From an uncultured Erysipelotrichaceae bacterium (GTDB lineage: Bacteria > Bacillota_I > Bacilli_A > Erysipelotrichales > Erysipelotrichaceae), in NCBI GenBank assembly GCA_902795875.1, contig CADBND010000218.1, positions 1 through 8,884 on the forward strand: 8,884 bases of DNA. The letters are read 5' to 3'. Of this stretch, positions 6,374 through 8,884 are shown piece after piece. The translations under genes were made by a program, and so were the position numbers. The notes under the pieces are model-generated. The model did no database searches, was not told the DNA's origin, and saw only the letters and a list, made by a program, of their open reading frames with translations. Positions within the stretch are counted from its first letter, which is position 1; each line of letters begins with the position of its first letter.

Positions 6374-6412
6374 AAAGGGGGCTTACGAAAGATCCGTTTC
6401 GTAAGCCTTTTT
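6374..6412. terminator. Bidirectional intrinsic terminator between two convergent genes
   Basis: GGCTTACGAAA (6380-6390) and TTTCGTAAGCC (6397-6407) form an 11-bp perfect stem with a 6-nt loop. TTTTT follows on the plus strand. On the minus strand CCC and then TTTTTT (plus-strand A run about 6371-6376) follow. It ends both the flavin-reductase-like gene (stop at 6355) and the XRE regulator (stop at 6418). Confidence 0.88.
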
Positions 6413-6417
6413 GTGTC

Positions 6418-7404
6418 TTATTTATTATCTTTGACAAACACCCGGATGATACCGGCATAAGCTGCGTAGAGAACGCCGGCGACCGGCCAGATGATCCAAC
6501 TGCGATGCCAGTCATTGGTATAGAAGCTCCAGCCAAGAAAGATGGCTGTGACGATCGACCAGAAGATCCCGTCGTAGGAAGATACTTTCTTATTGATGGC
6601 TTTGTAGTCTCCCTCTTCCAGCAGTTTTTCATAACCGCCTTCAATGATGCAGGTCAGAACGATAAAGCGAACACCCAGGGCGACACACGCCAGTAAGGAA
6701 CATGTGCCGATCAGAATACCATCCCCGGTATCGGTCGAATAGCCGATGGCCTCAGACGTCATGACCGGAATGACTGCAACGATACAGAGGATGACGCCAA
6801 CGATGATACGACGGCTGTGCGTATTCGCATAGCGGTCCTGCAGTTCTCTGACATAACCGGTCACGCCATACTGTGTCTCGATCTTCTTGTTTTCCAGATA
6901 TTCGAAACGTTTCCCACGCATTCCGCACAAGATAAACATCCCTACCGCGATAGCAACCAGCACAAGGATCACACCGGTCCCGATCGCTTCGGCAATGCCC
7001 GGCTTCATTGAAATGGTGCCGCTTTGCGACAAGCCTTCCAACAGGATCAGTATGACCGGTGAAACGATGCACATCATGACACCGTCGGCGATCAGCTCTG
7101 CCGCCTTGGCGTTGTGCTCCAGGAAAGCATTGGCCTCTTCCATGGAGACGCTCACCGCATCTTCCTTTGACTCCCCTTTTTCCACCGGCATTTCATTCTC
7201 CGTGCCTATCTCATCTTTTAAAAGATAATCGGTACTGACATTGAAGATCTCCGACAACTGGACGATCTTCTTCATATCCGGAATAGCCTGGGCACTTTCC
7301 CATTTCGACACGGACTGTCTGGATACATCCAGCATATCCGCCAGTTCCTCCTGTGACCAGCCGTTCTTTTTTCTGTTTTCAATGATCTTATCAGCTAATA
7401 TCAT
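6418..7404 (-). CDS. XRE-family regulator fused to a multi-pass membrane domain
   Basis: This is a 328-residue protein. Residues 5-61 are an XRE/Cro-type helix-turn-helix (WSQEELADMLDVSRQSVSKW at 16-35, with the conserved IPD at 41-43 and FNVSTDYLL at 54-62). An acidic, membrane-free linker follows (about 63-105). Then come about six hydrophobic segments: 107-122, 138-160, 200-217, 228-253, 279-295 and 303-324. This is a one-piece membrane-bound transcription factor, presumably sensing a membrane or envelope state; the signal and targets are unknown. GGAGG lies 8 nt before the ATG at 7404. There is no accompanying ABC transporter or other target operon beside it, so it probably acts elsewhere or on itself. 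The upstream leader holds several hairpins. Its 3' end meets the shared terminator at 6374-6412. Confidence 0.88.
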   Translation of the reverse strand: MILADKIIENRKKNGWSQEELADMLDVSRQSVSKWESAQAIPDMKKIVQLSEIFNVSTDYLLKDEIGTENEMPVEKGESKEDAVSVSMEEANAFLEHNAKAAELIADGVMMCIVSPVILILLEGLSQSGTISMKPGIAEAIGTGVILVLVAIAVGMFILCGMRGKRFEYLENKKIETQYGVTGYVRELQDRYANTHSRRIIVGVILCIVAVIPVMTSEAIGYSTDTGDGILIGTCSLLACVALGVRFIVLTCIIEGGYEKLLEEGDYKAINKKVSSYDGIFWSIVTAIFLGWSFYTNDWHRSWIIWPVAGVLYAAYAGIIRVFVKDNK

Positions 7405-7412
7405 AATTCATA

Positions 7413-7532
7413 CCTCCACCGCAGATGGCCTTGACCACTGCCTACGCCTCCATCTTACGTTTGACAGGGGTGGCAGACCACCAAGAGAACCTTTCAATTT
7501 GTCAACCGGGGGTTGCGTTTTACCGTTTTGAC
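7413..7532 (-). promoter_or_regulatory. Structured leader or operator region of the XRE regulator
   Basis: The 183 nt between the upstream terminator and the XRE start contain several hairpin-forming pairs: CAACC/GGTTG at 7503-7515, GGTGG-TCTG-CCACC at 7469-7482, and AGATGG/CCATCT at 7423-7428 with 7450-7455. The minus-strand CCACC at 7469-7473 could alternatively pair with the GGTGG at 7416-7420 that overlaps the Shine-Dalgarno GGAGG (7413-7417). The pentamer TTGAC occurs four times, counting both strands. No known riboswitch class is recognised and I see no convincing promoter, although TTGACA at 7505-7500 has no -10 at the right distance. Confidence 0.3.
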
Positions 7533-7587
7533 TGATCTTTTGCCTGTATTCAGATCTTCTACTATCTTAACATCACTTTTTATCACA

Positions 7588-7638
7588 GAAAAAGGACTGT
7601 TACGGCAATGAATGTGAAGATCCATTTCGTAACAGCCC
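7588..7638 (-). terminator. Intrinsic terminator of the M24 peptidase gene
   Basis: On the minus strand GGGCTGTTACG (7638-7628) pairs with CGTAACAGTCC (7604-7594) over 11 bp with one G-T pair, followed by TTTTTCTG. The loop is long (23 nt). It begins 14 nt after the stop of the M24 gene. The stem and loop share sequence with the terminator at 6374-6412. Confidence 0.78.
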
Positions 7639-7651
7639 TTATTTCACTTAT

Positions 7652-8806
7652 CTAGATCTCGAAGAGATCACGCGGGAAGTTCGTCAGGAATTCCGCACCG
7701 TCTTCCGTAACGAGGATCATGTCTTCGACCCGCATATAGCCCTCATTCGGGAAAAACATCTTCGGTTCGCTGCAGAACACCATGCCCGGCTGCAATGTCA
7801 GATCGGTACCCGGGATCAGGAAAGGAACTTCATGGACCTCCGAACCGATGTGATGACCGTTGCCGCCCTCTTCGTCTCTCTTGAAACGCAGATAGTCGTA
7901 GTAACCCAGTTCCTCTGCCTTGTCGCAGATGAAGTCATAGAGGTCACCGAACTTCGTCACGCCCGGCTTGATCTGTGACACCATGTAGCACTCCGCTGCC
8001 TGTAAGGCTTCATAGCCCTTCTTCACCAGCTCCGGAGCCTTTCCATAATAGACCGTACGGCCCCAGTCGGAACAGTATCCCTGATCCATATAGCCGATAT
8101 CGAAAGCCACCATCGTACCCGGAACCAGTTTTCTTTCCGGCTCAAACGGTTCGATATTCTTTGCGTTCTCCGTATTCCGCGTCTTGAAACCGCAGGTCGG
8201 CGCAAAGGAAAGATCCTGAATGCCATGTGTCAGACCGTAATCAATGATCCCTCTTTCGCATTCGAACATCGTCATGCCTTCATACATATGTTTGACGACA
8301 TACATCACCGCATCATCGGTGAACTTGCCCAGCTTGCGCAGCTGATCGATCTCCTTTTCATCCTTGATACGGCGGATATCATCGAAAATCGTCTCCACCG
8401 ATACCGTCTCAATCTCCGGATCGACTTCCTTTAAAGTCCTTACGAACCAGTCATCGCAATCTCTTCCGATACCGATCTTCTTTCCATCGACGATATGTCT
8501 GAGTTCATCCTCGAACTGATCCATGAAACTGACGACAACATCGTTCTTTGTCGTATCGAAATGATCCTTCTTGGACGGGATGCTCAGGATGGTCGTCTTG
8601 CCTTCCCGGTTCATATATATCATGACCTCGGGAATGATATGGGCACCGGCTACCGGCGCATCCAGATTGAAGCAGTAGCGCTGCCAGAAATAAGACGTAC
8701 ATTCCGCCAGATACTGGAAGTTGGCACCGCCCGCAAACAGGATACCGTCAAGACCGGTCTTCTTGAATTCTTCAAAACATTTTTTTCTTCTCTCACTTAC
8801 GATCAT
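7652..8806 (-). CDS. M24-family metallopeptidase (Xaa-Pro aminopeptidase-like)
   Basis: This is a 384-residue cytoplasmic protein. It has a creatinase/prolidase-type N-terminal domain (about 5-145) and a pita-bread M24 catalytic domain (about 152-375). All five dinuclear-metal ligands are visible: Asp236 (AFDIGY), Asp247 (SDWGRT), His318 (GNGHHIG), Glu347 (CSEPK) and Glu361 (RVEDM). EVHEVP at 323-328 supplies the second conserved His (His325). Family members cleave N-terminal Xaa-Pro bonds, split Xaa-Pro dipeptides, or act on unrelated small molecules. The substrate-side His that M24 peptidases usually carry in the segment before the first Asp ligand is not seen; that region reads FAPTCGFKTRNTENAKN (201-217). 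AGGGAG lies 6 nt before the ATG. It is a single-gene unit with its own promoter and terminator. The fold is certain; the substrate is not. Confidence 0.88.
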   Translation of the reverse strand: MIVSERRKKCFEEFKKTGLDGILFAGGANFQYLAECTSYFWQRYCFNLDAPVAGAHIIPEVMIYMNREGKTTILSIPSKKDHFDTTKNDVVVSFMDQFEDELRHIVDGKKIGIGRDCDDWFVRTLKEVDPEIETVSVETIFDDIRRIKDEKEIDQLRKLGKFTDDAVMYVVKHMYEGMTMFECERGIIDYGLTHGIQDLSFAPTCGFKTRNTENAKNIEPFEPERKLVPGTMVAFDIGYMDQGYCSDWGRTVYYGKAPELVKKGYEALQAAECYMVSQIKPGVTKFGDLYDFICDKAEELGYYDYLRFKRDEEGGNGHHIGSEVHEVPFLIPGTDLTLQPGMVFCSEPKMFFPNEGYMRVEDMILVTEDGAEFLTNFPRDLFEI

Positions 8807-8842
8807 AATTTTCTCCCTTATTCCGTATTCCGTTTTTCATCA

Positions 8843-8869
8843 CTTATGCGCTGTATATAGCTGCATAAG
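8843..8869. repeat. Inverted repeat over the M24 gene -10 box (operator-like)
   Basis: CTTATGC (8843-8849) and GCATAAG (8863-8869) are perfect 7-bp arms around 13 nt. A further GCT/AGC pairing extends the stem to 10 bp with one bulge. The centre holds the TATATA box. No T tract follows leftward, so a repressor site is more likely than a terminator. A hairpin ending an unseen gene to the right is also possible. Confidence 0.42.
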
Positions 8870-8882
8870 ATCGCTAAACCAA
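8854..8882 (-). promoter_or_regulatory. Candidate promoter of the M24 peptidase gene
   Basis: On the minus strand TTGGTT (8882-8877), a 17-nt spacer and TATATA (8859-8854) form a plausible sigma-A promoter. Transcription would start near 8847, about 40 nt before the ATG at 8806. The window ends just upstream. Confidence 0.45.
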
Positions 8883-8884
8883 AG

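Noticed and set aside
1..8884. Very frequent GATC and CGATC words throughout
   Set aside because: They follow from heavy use of ATC and GAT codons in both strands' genes and show no clustering that suggests an origin or a methylation-controlled site.

Overview
The window (about 47-48% GC by eye) looks like chromosomal DNA of a Bacillota (Firmicutes) bacterium. Strong AAGGAG-type ribosome sites, tightly packed small operons, intrinsic terminators with short T tracts and the protein families present all point that way. Erysipelotrichia or a related gut lineage is my guess, but no marker gene fixes the taxon. TGA is used as a stop and Trp is written TGG, so this is not a Mycoplasma-type code.

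Layout. Positions 1-2375 hold a leftward operon. In transcription order it contains an orphan pyruvate-kinase-C-terminal-like protein, a metallophosphoesterase with a GTG start, a 38-codon stump of a HAD phosphatase gene, an ElaA-type GNAT acetyltransferase, and a nitroreductase cut off by the left window edge. Positions 2408-3717 hold a single leftward lipoprotein gene of unknown function with its own promoter and terminator. Positions 3674-4237 hold the rightward remains of a protein-coding gene, broken by an in-frame TGA and with no usable start. It converges on a hairpin at 4188-4222 that also covers the 3' end of the next operon.

Positions 4202-5655 hold a leftward two-gene operon: a zinc-ribbon protein, then a membrane-anchored protein with a C39-like cysteine-peptidase fold. 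Positions 5712-6412 hold a rightward flavin-reductase-like gene with a clear sigma-A promoter. It converges, through a shared bidirectional terminator, on a leftward XRE regulator fused to a multi-pass membrane domain (6418-7404) that has a structured leader. Positions 7588-8882 hold a leftward M24 (Xaa-Pro peptidase-like) gene with its own promoter, an inverted repeat over the -10 box, and a terminator.

Working together: most units look like independent housekeeping or accessory genes. The operon at 1-2375 mixes small redox, acetyl-transfer and phosphatase enzymes with no obvious common pathway. The zinc-ribbon/C39-like pair is the least explained unit. Two decayed genes (896-1012 and 3674-4237) show local gene loss. 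I found no CRISPR array, tRNA, rRNA, IS element or phage gene, and no convincing new multi-gene system.
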